Origin: Pegoplata infirma
Taxonomy: Eukaryota; Arthropoda; Insecta; Diptera; Anthomyiidae
Assembly: GCA_963921195.1 (NCBI GenBank)
Contig: OY992536.1
Span: 289,869,530 to 289,933,529, forward strand
Direction: 5' to 3'
Length of the DNA stretch: 64,000 bases
The position numbers and the translations under genes were made by a program. Within the stretch, counting starts at the first letter, position 1. Each line of letters starts with the position of its first letter. Shown here piece by piece: positions 34,252 to 45,322 of this stretch. The notes under the pieces are model-generated. The model worked only from the letters and a program-made list of their open reading frames with translations, was not told the DNA's origin and did no database searches.

Positions 34252-34311
34252 TATAATTTTTAGAAATTCAATTTTTCTTCTGCATTTTTTCAACTTGAAC
34301 CCTTATAGAAA

Positions 34312-34724
34312 ATTTTACATTTGAAGAGAAATATAAATTTTAAAAAATTTTTAAATTTTTTCTCGAACTCAAAATCTTTTTTTGGCCAGCAAAAAAAGCG
34401 CTTAGTACTTTCTTTGTTTTTGGGCTCAATCTCTTCCTTACGTCACCTAGAAACAGAATTGCTTTTCAAATTGGAAGAAATCGAAATTTTTTTAAATCAT
34501 GAAACCCCCACCGTTTATTGTAATATTTTCAAAATTTTATAACACAAAATTTGGTCAACAAGCATTGCCAGGGTTGCCACTTAAATTGTACAGCAAAAAC
34601 TACTGAACCGATTTTGATGAATTTTTTTTTTTTAAGTTGAAGATTTTTAAGTATTCTTGTACTTACTGTGGTAATTTTTTGAAAAACATTGATTTTTGTT
34701 TAAATTATGCTAATAATATCTGAG
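34312..34724. repeat. Dispersed repeat with CAACAAGNATTGCC
   Basis: 34535-34640 (CACAAAATTTGGTCAACAAG, GGGTTGCCACT, AAAACTACTGAACCGAT) recurs at 40525-40650. The plus-strand frame at 34321-34542 is unremarkable. No gene. Confidence 0.55.
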
Positions 34725-35420
34725 AATTTTTCTGTAGAAAAAATGTCTTAAAATCTGAGAATTTTTCTGTAGAAAAAATTTCTCAAAGTCTCAGAATTTT
34801 TTTATAGAAAATTGTCTGAAAAACTTTCAGATGCTGAGAAATATATTCTATAGAAAAAATTTCAGATTCTGTGAATTTTTCTATAGAAAAAAATTCTCAG
34901 AATTTGAGAATTTTTGTATATAAAAAATGCCTCAGAATCTGAAAATTTTTGTATAGAAAAATGTCTCAGAATTTTTCTACAAAAAAAAAAATCTCTCAGA
35001 ATCTGAGAATTTTTCTATCGAAAAAATTTTTCAGGATCTGAGAATTTTTGTATATACAAAATATCTAAGAATCTGAGAATTTTCTATCGACAAAATGTCT
35101 CAGAATCTGAGAATTTTTCTGTAGAAAAAATTTCTCAGAATCTAAGAATTTTTCTGTAGAAAAAATGTCTCCGAATCTGATAATTTTTCTATAGAAAAAA
35201 TTTCTCAGAATCTAAGAATTTTTCTATAGAAAAAATGTCTCCGAATCTGATAATTTTTCTATAGAAAAAATTTCTCAAAATCTGAAAATTTTTCTAAGAA
35301 AAATTTTCGGATTCTGAGAAAAAAAATGTCTCAGAATTTGAGAATTTTCTTAATTAAAAAAAATCTGAGAATTTTTCTATAAAAAAAATGTCTCGTAATC
35401 TGAGAATTTTTTTATAGAAC
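34725..35420. repeat. 37-bp double-palindrome minisatellite, block 1
   Basis: Degenerate units alternate CTCAGAATCTGAG with a TTTTTCTATAGAAAAA palindrome. More eroded than the blocks at 59-61 kb. Its last unit abuts a mini-me-like element at TATAGAACAAGTAG, and the array resumes at 37886 after it. Confidence 0.85.
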
Positions 35421-35455
35421 AAGTAGAAAAGTTAAATTCGACTTTGCCGAACCTA

Positions 35456-36841
35456 CACTGAAAAAAATAGCTTCGTGAAATTAATGAAAATTGACTTAAC
35501 CTTAATGAAAAATGACTCACGTTTTCAACCGAAGACAGGTTTCATTTGATTAATGAAACTGGTGTCATTAAAGTTTCTTTCAATGAAAACTTGCATATAA
35601 ATAATGAAAATATTCGTAGAACTTGTTTGAAATGTTTTATGAAGTTTTTCATAAAATGTATGAAAATATCCATTGATTAAATGTGGAATAGTAGTTGGTA
35701 ATGAGCGTATGATAATTGCTTTTTACAAGTAACTAGTTGCTAACTTTATTAAGGTTTTGATATGGGAATTACGATAAATTCATGGTTATAGTTATCAAAA
35801 TTTCCATAGAAAGCCCCAAATAAAGTTAGGAACAAGTTACCTTAAAACAGCACGTATCATACACCCATAAGTGAAAATTTGCATTAATAACAATTTTGGT
35901 AAGTCACATGTAACCATCACTGTAACCGTCACTGAAATTTTATTTAGGTGCATGTCACAGATTCAATTCCGATCGGATTTGAAAAAAAGTTGTTACTCGT
36001 AAAACGCAAAACAATTTTTTTTTTCGGAATGAAATCACTTTCAAAAATCAAAGTGGAATTGAATGGCTAAAAGTGGTTTCATTCCGAAAAAAAGTATTTG
36101 CTTTGCATTTTACGAGTGAACCACTTATTCCACTTCCGAATGGAATTGAGTCTGTGACATGACCCTTAATTGCACACTTTTTATGGTTTTCACCTAGTTT
36201 TTACACACAACAAAATTTTACTCCAAACTTAAATTGGTCTGAATTGCCATATAAGGTAAACTATAAAAGACAAAAACGCGATGACTTTAAAAACACGTGC
36301 TGCCAAAACGTAGCAACAACGTAGCAATGGAACAACACAAATTACCCTACATTTCATCACAAAATTTTAATGACTTAAAAATCTATTTTTCTGTTGCAAA
36401 TTATATTTATTTTATAAGAAACAGTCAAAAGAAACACTTATACGGAACTTTTCACTTGTAATTTCAATTAGATATAACCAGCATAACACACACACAAGTT
36501 TCAATAACAAAGCAAAAAAATATAAAATTATTTTATTTTATTAGAAGAAAGTTAACACACATGTAAAAATTACAATTAGACTAAACACGCGTGGTGTAAT
36601 AAAACGTCGTATGTTTTTGTTCTGTTTTCTTTCTCTTATTCGCAACGCAGAGTTGTATTTAGTTCTAAAAAATCTTATGATATTTTTTAATGAAATTATG
36701 AAATCTAATGAAACAAGTTTCATAAAATTTGTTCATAACATGCATGAAATTTCAATCAGCTTATGAATTCCTTCATTTAAGTAATGAAAACAAAATAATG
36801 AATCCGTTTCATTAATATCAGGAAGGTTATTTTTTTCAGTG
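35456..36841. mobile_element. 1386-bp TA-flanked MITE
   Basis: Ends CACTGAAAAAAATA and TATTTTTTTCAGTG are perfect complements, flanked by TA (35454-35455, 36842-36843). Removing it restores GCCGAACCTATGAATACCC, matching the intact copy near 60765. Both subterminal regions carry ATTAATGAAA/TTTCATTAAT words. It contains a smaller palindrome (35951-36161). No transposase frame. Tc1/mariner-type by target site. Confidence 0.88.
35951..36161. mobile_element. 211-bp nested palindrome
   Basis: CATGTCACAGATTCAATTCC and GGAATTGAGTCTGTGACATG are complementary with one mismatch. Inside, TTACTCGTAAAACGCAAAAC pairs with the TTTGCATTTTACGAGTGAA region. A self-contained foldback sitting within the larger MITE. 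Confidence 0.8.
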
Positions 36842-37885
36842 TATGAATACCCTCCACAATGCATTTTTTTAAAGGGACGTACATTTTTTAACGTGAAAAA
36901 ATTAACAATTTTGATTAGAAATATTTTATTTTGAGTAAAAAACTCTTTTTTTGTCATTTAAAAAAAAAATACTATTTTTTTTTAGTGTAAAATTTTTTTC
37001 GGGTGTAATGCTTTTTTTACTGTAAAAATATTTCTGAGTGAATGCACGTACGTATGTACACAAAATATTTTGTAAAAAAAAAAAAAAAAATTTTTGTGTA
37101 CATTTTTTTTTTGAGTGTAAAATTTTTTTTTGAGTGTAAAATTTTTTTGAGTGTAAAATTTTTTTCGAGTGTTGTTTTTAAGTTACCAATGATTTAGAAT
37201 TTTTTTTTGAGTGTAAAATTTTTTTTGAGTGTAAAATTTTTTTCGAGTGTTGTTTTTAAGTTACCAATGATTTTAAAACTAAACAAGTTTAAAAAACATT
37301 GCTAAAAATTTAAACAAGTTTGAAAAGAATTGTTTAGTTAACACCAATGCTTTTAAAACTTGTTAAAACACGTGGCATTTTAGATGAAACTAATTTGAAA
37401 TTCAGGGTTTTGCTTATAACTTTTGAACCACTGGACCGATTGAGCTGAAATTTAAAATCAAACAGACCCGGGGAACGGCAAAGATACACGCCAAGCTTCA
37501 GTAGTCTCATTATTGTCTTTCGAAAGTTATCGTGTTTTATATCTCGTAAATTCGCGAAACACCTTTGCCGAAATTTCCTCTTTTGCTCATAACTTTTGAA
37601 CCACTGGACCGATTTGGCTGGATTGCAATACCAACCTGACCAGGTAATTGACAAACATATATGCCAAACTTCAGTAGCCTCTGTAAAGTCTTTCAAAAGT
37701 TAGCGTGTTTTCTACGGACGGACAGACAGACAGACAGACGGACGGACGGACATCGCTAGATCGACTTCAAATCGATCGAGGATCATAAATATATATACTT
37801 TATGGGGTCCTAGACCAATATTTCAAGGTGTTACAAACGGAATGAAAAACTTATATATACCCTCTATCACTAGAGTGGAGTGTAT

Positions 37886-38035
37886 AAAAAAAAATTCTCC
37901 CAGAGTTAGAGTCATTAACTTTCTATTAGAAAATTATGTGAGAATCTGGGTGTTATGCTCTCAGAAAAATGCTTTAAAACCTGAAAATTTCTTGAAGAGA
38001 CATTTTTCAAAATATCAAACATTTTAGTTTCAAGT
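37886..38035. repeat. 37-bp minisatellite, continuation after insertion
   Basis: Eroded units (TGAGAATCTGG, CTCTCAGAAAAATG) continue the array broken at 35420. Confidence 0.6.
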
Positions 38036-38212
38036 TTAGGAATAAATTTTTAAAATTTGACAATGTTTCTAAAGATAAAATAAAAGTTGAACAGTAAAAA
38101 CACCTTAACCAATGATTCAAATTCGACCTGAAGTTTCCTGCAAAAAAAAATGTTTGAGAAAAAAAAAATTTCTTCCCTCCCCCCCCCCCAAACCCAAGAG
38201 TTGGATCCGTGC
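38036..38212 (-). repeat. G-tract dispersed repeat, copy 1
   Basis: On the minus strand: GGCACGGATCCAACTCTTGG, GTTTGGGGGGGGGGAGGG, TTTTTTTTTGCAGGAAAC, then GAAACATTGTCAAATTTTAA. The same order, diverged, is on the plus strand at 52004-52155. Not coding. Family unknown. Confidence 0.65.
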
Positions 38213-38530
38213 CTGCTTTCCACATACATATTGACTAGGCCGGGTCGATTTGTGGGGAGGCAAAAAAATCGCCCATGGCTCAATGAAAATCGTATTCTAG
38301 GGATCAAAATAAGATACTTTGCCGAAGGAACCATACCTCTAAAACGAATTCTACTACCCCCAACTGTTGACTTTTGTCCCGTAGGGTCATGTTTTGAAAA
38401 ATCCCACTTTGACCCATTTAGAGTGCCCCAATCGAGCCCAAATGTATGACCGACCCCCACTTACTTTGGAGGGCCGATCCACCCATGCCAGTGGCACACC
38501 CCTTGGAACTCCCCTGGGGGGGTTCCCAAT
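38213..38530. other. GC-richer patch, no gene recognised
   Basis: GC content is visibly above the surroundings (GGCCGGGTCGATTTGTGGGG, CATGCCAGTGGCACACCCCT). Phrases such as TGTATGACCGACCCCCAC recall the GACCGACCCCCATT words in the 40836 palindrome. Frames of 60-136 codons overlap on both strands, as expected for stop-poor DNA, and none is recognisable. Probably repeat-derived. Confidence 0.5.
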
Positions 38531-39660
38531 ACAAACATTTCAAAGTTTGTCAATTTGTTTTCCTAAAAGCTTTTTTAATGGTTTTTTTAACTCAAAGCAC
38601 AAAAATAATGTCAAAAAAATGTTTTTAAAATCTTTTCGAATCATAAAAAATTTTTACATATTTTTTTAAAACAATTTTTAAGAAATTTTTCAATTCAAAA
38701 AAAAAAAAAACGTATTCAAAAGTTTTTAAAAGAACTTTAAAATTTTGAGGTTTTTAAAAAAACTTTAAAATATGAGGGCTCAGCAAATTGTACACAAAGA
38801 AGTTTTAAAACGGATAAGTAATATTTAGTATTATGTATAAGTAAAAATTAATCATACGCATTGTTACACGACTTCTTAAGAAAACATTTTATTTGTTCTA
38901 AAATGAATCACTCAAGGTTTTTTGAAGATCAAAAATTTATATCCAATTAATTTTTGTTTGCTTTAAAGGGATATTGAAGACAATCTAAGTATTTCAGAAG
39001 AAACCCTTATTTAAATTTGTCTAACTATATTTTACTGCAAAGTCTTCAATTATTTTCCTAACTGTATTTTGTCCATAATTCTTCTCTAGAACATTATTTA
39101 ACGTCATTAGTCTGCTATGAATTGTATTTATTACGTCAATATTTTTATCAAATATATACACAATACATATGTTGTAATTCTTATCATAACAAAAATTTAA
39201 TAAAAACAAAATGTTTAACAACTTGATGTTGTTAAATATTATCTACTAAATATTTACTTCTAAATATACATACTACTACATACATACGTACGTATATCAA
39301 CGTAAATACATTTTCAACAGTAGTTAATGTTCGTTCATTGATTATTTATTTAATAAGTATGTATGTATGTAATTAAATAAATGAAATCATGTTTACATGC
39401 TTGTTAGTGAATTAATAATAATGTTGATAACAGTTTCTCATGCGAGTACAAGTGTGTAATTTAATATTAACATTTTAAGATTACATCGATAGTACATATT
39501 TAATGTTAGGTACTGTAATCAATTCTATACTGTTAGTGATTTGTAGATATCACTGTTAACCGTTTAATGTATGGTAAACTCTTTGATTTTTAGTATGCAA
39601 TTTGCTGTGTAGCATGTATAAAAGAATTTAATTTTTATAGCATTTTGTAAACGAACTTAA
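38531..39660. other. No gene; mostly unique AT-rich DNA
   Basis: No repeats of note apart from ATGTATGTATGTA near 39358. The 66-codon minus frame at 39021-39221 is not recognisable. Confidence 0.5.
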
Positions 39661-39941
39661 GGGGGGATTAAACAAAAACGATAGCCTTAATGTGAGCAAT
39701 TTTTAAACAGCTATAAAAAAATAATTACGCAATATTTTTTACATCTGTTTTTTATTTGAAAGATATATTACTCTAAACACTCATTTTCCGGTTTGAATTC
39801 TGATGATCAATTTTATTAGACTTTGATCTCCTGATTCCAAATCTGTTCTCCAAATTTTCCCATCACGTCCAGATTTTTAGTTATTCACGGTTGAAAATGC
39901 GAAAAAAGACGATTTTTGCATTATTTGAAAGCCTGCACAGC

Positions 39942-40462
39942 CGCCATTCAGTGGAATAAAAATCTGGTATAAAGCGCAAAAGTATTATTTGTCTATGGTC
40001 TCCAACATAGAACACAATTTTTTTTAATTATTACGATGGCTTGGGTTTTACTTGCGTTTTAAAATGATACTGTTAAAATTACCATTTCTGTAAAGTTTAC
40101 CCTTAGTTTTTTGATATTTTTCAAATAAAAACTCCAAAAAATAAATATTTTACAAAATTAGGTTTTCTGCGTTATTTTTTGTATAAACCGGAAGATTTCT
40201 TTAGTTGGTCTTAAAGTCAACAAGAAAAAATGAACTTTTGCCTAAATTTTGAGCTCATCACAGTAAAGATTGATCATCTGGTTTTTGTTTTAGAGCCTTT
40301 TAAAAATGGTGTTTTTTCTAATTTGTTTCACAGTGTTTTTTTAAAATACATGCTTGGCCAATAATAGTGCAACAACGTTAAATTTGTTTGATCATATATT
40401 TGAGATCATAGTTCAATTCTACTCTAACGCTTTATACCAGATTTTGATTCCACCCAGTGGCG
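39942..40462. mobile_element. 521-bp element with long inverted ends
   Basis: CGCCATTCAGTGGAATAAAA, TCTGGTATAAAGCG at the left (39942-39976) and CGCTTTATACCAGATTTTGA, TTCCACCCAGTGGCG at the right (40429-40462) are complements of about 35 bp with a few mismatches. No clear target duplication. The interior is non-coding. Immediately upstream, 39665-39780 is a dispersed-repeat fragment. Confidence 0.7.
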
Positions 40463-40835
40463 AAGGTTTTTAACGGAGTCAAAAACCTTCGATTTGTTGA
40501 GCGGTGTTATTTTTATATTTTTAAAAATTTTTAACACAAAATTTGGGCAACAAGAATTGCCTGGGTTGCCACTCAATTGTGACATGCTTTTTGTAAAGGA
40601 AAAAACCGGCTGCAGTTGTACAGCAAAAACTACTGAACAGATGTTGGTGAAATTTTTAAGATTATTAAATTCTCTAGAAACTAACAAGGCCATCTTTTTT
40701 TTTTTTAATTTTGGCCTAATTATGGTTTTAACGAAAAAAGAAAAGTAAATTTTTCCATTTCATAAGCTAACATTAGCAAAACTTACACAAAAATAATTAT
40801 TCTTCAAAAAATGGCCACGGTTAGTACTAGAGAAC
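40463..40835. repeat. Dispersed repeat, second copy of 34.5-kb family
   Basis: CACAAAATTTGGGCAACAAG, ATTGCCTGGGTTGCC and AAAACTACTGAACAGATG match 34535-34640. Non-coding. Confidence 0.55.
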
Positions 40836-42793
40836 ATATGGGGCATTCCACGTGAAATCGGACACTTTGAAAAACTTTTTTTTTAGATTTTTTCAATTTG
40901 TTTACAGTTTTTAGTACCCTTCGAAAACTCCTTCGTGGTAAATTTTCAGATTTTTTTGATGACCCGTTCAAAAGATATCGAATTTTTAAAAATTGGTAGT
41001 TTGTTCCTTTACTCAAACTTCTTTTAATCATAAATTCTTCAATAATGGTCCGAATTTCAAATTTTTTTTTTTTTCAAAATTTTTGTTTTTTTACGTACTT
41101 TTTAAAAAAAAATCCCAAAAAATTCTTAAAAGCGCTCTAGTATGCGATTTTTAAGTTTTAAAATTTAAATCTCAATTTTGAAAATGTTTGTACTCTTCGA
41201 TTTTTATGAAATTTTTTTGTGTAAAACTTCTATCAATTCTACAAATTTTTTGCCCAGGAAGATCGTGGGATAACGATTATTACTATTTTTTAAAATTTTT
41301 TGAAAAAATTTTATTGTAATTTTTCAGTCTTAAAATCATTTCTACTGCTCCAATGGTGCGTCATAGAGGGGTCCTTTATAAGACCGACCCCCATTAATTT
41401 TTACGTCTTAACATTTCTTTTGAACAAACTAATACCCTATCTCCAATTTCTAAGGGGGCTCCCACACAAAACGACATTTTTTAAAATTTGTTCCAACCGC
41501 TCTAACTGCCCTAATAGTGCCCTTAGAGCAACAAAATGTATGACCGACCCACAATATTTTTTTAGTCCAAACATTTTCTCTGAACACACCTAGCCTCTAT
41601 CTTTAACTGTTAAGGCGGTCCCCATACAATTTTTTTTATTTTTTGTAAATTTGTTGTATTTAATCAGCTTCTACCGGTCCAATGATGCGTCCGAGAGGGG
41701 TCATTATTGAGACCGACCCCCATTTATTTTTACCCAACAACATTTTTTCAAAACACACCTAAGCCCTATCTTCACTCCCTAAGTAGGCTCCAATACAAAT
41801 AACAGTTGGAGCAAATTTTATAAAAATGTAATTTTGTATGGGAGCCTACTTAGGGAGTTGAGATAGGGCGTAGGTATGTTTTGTAAAAATGTTGTAGGGT
41901 AAAAATAAATGGGGGTCGGTCTCACTAATGACCCCTCTCGGACGCACCATTGGACCGGTAGAAGCTGATTAAATAAAACAAATTTACAAAAAATAAAAAA
42001 AATTGTATGGGGACCGCCTTAACAGTTAAAGATAGAGGGTAGGTGTGTTCAGAGAAAATGTTTGGACTAAAAAAATATTGTGGGTCGGTCATACATTTTG
42101 TTGCTTTAAGGGCACTATTAGGGCAGTTAGAGCGGTTGGAACAAATTTTAAAAAATGTCTTTTTGTGTGGGAGCCCCCTTAGAAATTGGAGATAGAGTAT
42201 TAGTTTGTTCCAAAGAAATGTTAAGACGTAAAAATTAATGGGGGTCGGTCTTATAAAGGACCCCTCTATGACGCACCATTGGAGCAGTAGAAATGATTTT
42301 AAGATTGAAAAATTACAATAAAATTTTTTCAAAAAATTTTAAAAAATAGTAATAATCGTTGTCCCACGATCTTCCTGGGCAAAAAATTTGTAGAATTGAT
42401 AGAAGTTTAACACAAAAAAATTTCAAAAAAATCGAAGAGTACAAACATTTTCAAAAATGAGATTTAAATTTTAAAACTTAAAAATCGCATACTAGAGCGC
42501 TTTTAAGAATTTTTTGGGATTTTGTTTAGAAAGTACGTAAAAAAATAAAAATTTTGAAAAAAAAAATTTGAAATTCGGACCATTATTGAAGAAGTTATGA
42601 TTAAAAGAAGTTTGAGTAAAAGAACAAACTACCAATTTTTAAAAATTCGATATCCTTTGAACGGGTCATCAAAAAAATCTGAAAATTTACCACGAAGGAG
42701 TTTTCGAAGGGTATTAAAAACTGTTAACAAATTGGGAAAATCTAAAAAAAAAAAAATTCAAAGTGTCCGATTGGACATGGAATGCCCCATATA
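40836..42793. mobile_element. 1.96-kb near-perfect palindrome (foldback element)
   Basis: Left end ATATGGGGCATTCCACGTGA and right end ATGGAATGCCCCATAT are complementary, as is nearly everything between them, down to a turn near 41816 with a loop of about 50 bp. Both arms carry GACCGACCCCCATT phrases. The frames at 40804-41031 (minus) and 42597-42872 (plus), and at 41300-41593 (plus) and 41925-42332 (minus), encode near-identical peptides only because the arms mirror each other. I recognise no protein. A transcript would form a long hairpin RNA. Termini share GGCATTCCA with the foldbacks at 13.9-16.2 kb. Confidence 0.92.
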
Positions 42794-42931
42794 TAATATT
42801 AAAGTAGGCTATCTATGTGTCAATGTTCAATTTAATCTGAAGACACCATTTCCAAAAATCACTAAAATTTGAGATAAATTTTTTGGAATGACCTAGCAAT
42901 AACTGGTAATGTGGGTATTATATGATCCGTA

Positions 42932-43161
42932 CACCCAAAAAAAAACGTGGATATTCAATACTAAATATTTAACTAAATTTTAGTCCAAAAGGACCTAGTG
43001 CAGAAATTGGTAATCAATACTAAAATTTTTTACTCATATTATTTAAAACCAGTAAAAATTACTAATTTTAGTGCTTTGAAAACACTAAAATTAGTAACGT
43101 TTTCGTAAATTTGGGTACAAAATCACTTACTAAGCCTTTTACTGTAGAATTATTTTGAGTG
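42932..43161. mobile_element. 230-bp TA-flanked MITE, copy 2
   Basis: Same length, ends and interior as 6115-6344 (CACCCAAAAAAAAACG to AATTATTTTGAGTG), with TA at 42930-42931 and 43162-43163. Identity looks about 90 percent by eye. Confidence 0.88.
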
Positions 43162-43163
43162 TA

Positions 43164-44084
43164 TTTTCCATCTTCATTTTTGTTAATTTATTATTTTTTG
43201 TTAAATCTTTATCTTAAAATTCTTATTGCAACTAGACAGTTCCTTAATATTTTTTCTTTTAAAATTTATTCATAGATTATTGATTTTTTTCATATCTGAT
43301 CATCTTATGAAATTAAAATTTTATTCTTTTTTTGCAATGAAAATATATAAAAGCAAAGAAAATAAAATAAATAAAATTATTTCCCTAAAGTATTTGCAAA
43401 CAGATTGTTTGAATACAGAATTTTCCCTCAAATGCACAAATAATGTTCGACATATTCGTACAGACACCACCTCCACTGCATAAACAATAAGACAATTTTG
43501 CTATTAAAATAAGAAGGAAAGAATAAGAAGAAGTTGAAGGAAACGAAACTGAACAAGAAGGTGTAAAATAAAAGATTTAAATACAGACGGAGAAAATTTA
43601 GTTTGTTAGAATTTTTCTGTAGGAAAAATATTTAAAAATCTTAGAAATTTTCTTTAGAAAAAACCCATTAACAACTGATTGTGAGTATTTTTCCTTAGAA
43701 AAGATGACCTAAAATCGGACAAGAATTTTTCTGGCACAGTAAATTTCTCAGAATCGAAAAACTTTTCTACAGAAAACTCGTTCGAGAACTTTGAGTTTTT
43801 CTATGAAAAATATATTTCAGAATTTCAGAATGTTTATGGTGGAAAAGTTTGCAAGAATATCAGAATTTGTCTGTTTGGAAAATATTTTAAGAATCTAAGA
43901 ATTTTTCTAAGAGAAAAATTTATCATAATCTTTGATTTTTTGAAGGAAAAATGTTTAAACATTTTTTTATAGAAAACTTTATTAGAATCTCAGATTTTTG
44001 TATAAAAAAGCTCTAAAAATTTAAATTTTTTTGTAGGGAAATTAAGAGAATTTTTTTTAAAAGAAATGTGTCTCTAAAATTGTA
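43164..44084. other. No gene; eroded minisatellite in the second half
   Basis: 43610-44060 has repeated TTTTTCTNTAGAAAA and CAGAATCT words, an old relative of the 37-bp minisatellite. The frame at 43226-43483 is low-complexity and unrecognised. Confidence 0.5.
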
Positions 44085-44237
44085 CATTTTATATTGATGA
44101 AAAGTTACATCAATATGATGTGATTTTACATCAATTTCAGTCCAGTTTTCATCAATACGATAAAATTTGTGATGAAAATTGATGCCAGCAAGTGGTGATG
44201 CAGTTTCATCACTATGATGAAGAAATTTTCTTTGTGT
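44085..44237. mobile_element. TCATCATATTGATG MITE, partial copy
   Basis: Inverted ATTGATGAAAAGTTACATCA and TCATCACTATGATGAAG words, ending TTTTCTTTGTG before TA. Related to 4801-5184; the left end appears truncated. Confidence 0.55.
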
Positions 44238-44421
44238 ATTATTGTATGAAACCAATAATGCATCAATACTTACTGCACAACCGGATAAACCTAGTAGAAA
44301 TGAAAGAAATAACTTCAAATATAGTTAAGAAGAAATACATATGAGGAATTATTTTTATTTTGAAATATTTAGAACAAAAGTGTATGAGTTTCTATTACAA
44401 ATTTTCCAATTGAAGTATGGT

Positions 44422-44721
44422 CACAGACTATATACAGACTCGACAGTAGAGTTTTATAAGAAAAAATGGGGAAAAACTAAGCGATTTTAGGAGAAAATAC
44501 AGCGGTTTTTAGTTTGTTTTACGCTAACATGCCAACACTTTCTACGACTTAGGAGTGAGTGAAACAACAAAAACCGATCTGGCATCCATTTTTCTTATGG
44601 CGCGTTACATCAGTTTTCTCTTTCTAACCTAATTCGTAGAATAATTTGAAAATATTAACCATATGGTTCAGAACTACTTTTTTGACACCTGTCACTTATG
44701 TCGAGTCTGTATTAGTCTGTG
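44422..44721. mobile_element. 300-bp element with CACAGACT ends
   Basis: Left CACAGACTATATACAGACTC and right GAGTCTGTATTAGTCTGTG are complements with two differences. GTATGGT borders both sides (44415-44421, 44722-44728), a 7-bp direct repeat. The interior has no long frame. Superfamily not clear from this duplication length. Confidence 0.78.
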
Positions 44722-44728
44722 GTATGGT

Positions 44729-45322
44729 ACTGGTATGATAAAAAAAAAACAAACTTAATGAAACAAAGCTCTATCAGACTCACATTATTATTTCTTAGAG
44801 CTGAAAAGTTCAATTTTATTTGCCTTAAACAAAAACGTAGTGGTAACACTCATTAATTGGATTTAAAGATTTGGAGTTAAACATAAAAACATGCGCCCAT
44901 ATGTAAAATCAATGGTGCTTTAAAATAATGATGAAGCAGTTTAAATTTAATGACAGTGATAGAAATTTTTCTAAAGATTTATATATGCATATCGTTTTAA
45001 ATTGATCTCTAAAGGAGGGAGGTTGTGATGGTTTATATAATGTTTGTTAGAAAAATTGGTTAAAAATGTGTTGGGTATTAAAGTTTGGGAAAAATTTTTG
45101 TCAGAAAAAGTTCAAACGTGAGGAAAATGTAATTTTGGTGGAAAAAAAAATAAAAAAATTTTTGTTGAAAATAAAAAAAAAATGTTGACGAAAAAAAAAG
45201 AATTTAAAATTAAAAAATAAATATTTTGTTAAGAAAAATTTTTTATTAAAAAAATTTGGGATGAAAAAAAAATTTGTTAATTTTTATTAATTATAATAAA
45301 AAACCAAAAAAGTTATACCAAT
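44729..45322. other. No gene; A-rich array
   Basis: 45120-45290 is an A-rich, TTGATG/TTGTTA-punctuated stretch like the ATTGATG arrays. Nothing else is supported. Confidence 0.5.

Larger units (their letters stand above)
33132..34306 (+). mobile_element. 441-bp tandem hammerhead repeat (retrozyme-like)
   Basis: Two full units (33134-33574, 33575-34015) and a 291-bp partial third, nearly identical; the only difference I noticed is GGTGTTT to GGTATTT in the third. AGAAA borders the array on both sides (33127-33131, 34307-34311). Each unit has one hammerhead-like core, spaced exactly 441 bp, so self-cleavage of a tandem transcript would release a 441-nt RNA. Each full unit also encodes the same 76-codon minus-strand frame, which I do not recognise. 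Metazoan retrozymes and Penelope-like terminal repeats have this layout; no reverse transcriptase is present here. Confidence 0.7.
35421..37885 (+). mobile_element. Mini-me-like element, subfamily 1, with nested insert
   Basis: Starts ACAAGTAGAAAAGTTAAATT, TCGACTTTGCCGAACC; ends TATACCCTCTATCACTAGAG, TGGAGTGTATAAA. A (GAGTGTAAAATTTTTTT)n tract lies at about 36980-37250. The phrase TTTTGAACCACTGGACCGAT occurs twice about 180 bp apart, followed by the GGAC/GACA tract and CATCGCTAGATCGACTT. Interrupted at TA by the MITE 35456-36841. Non-coding; the 120-codon minus frame at 37334-37696 spans the internal duplication. Confidence 0.8.

Noticed and set aside
37334..37696. 120-codon minus-strand frame
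   Set aside because: Covers the internal duplication of a mini-me-like element, and the peptide repeats accordingly.
38050..38669. Overlapping 60-136-codon frames on both strands
   Set aside because: The stretch is GC-richer, so stops are rarer; frames overlap on both strands and none looks like a protein family.
41300..42332. Near-identical 97- and 135-codon frames on opposite strands
   Set aside because: They are the two arms of one palindrome; no domain is recognisable.
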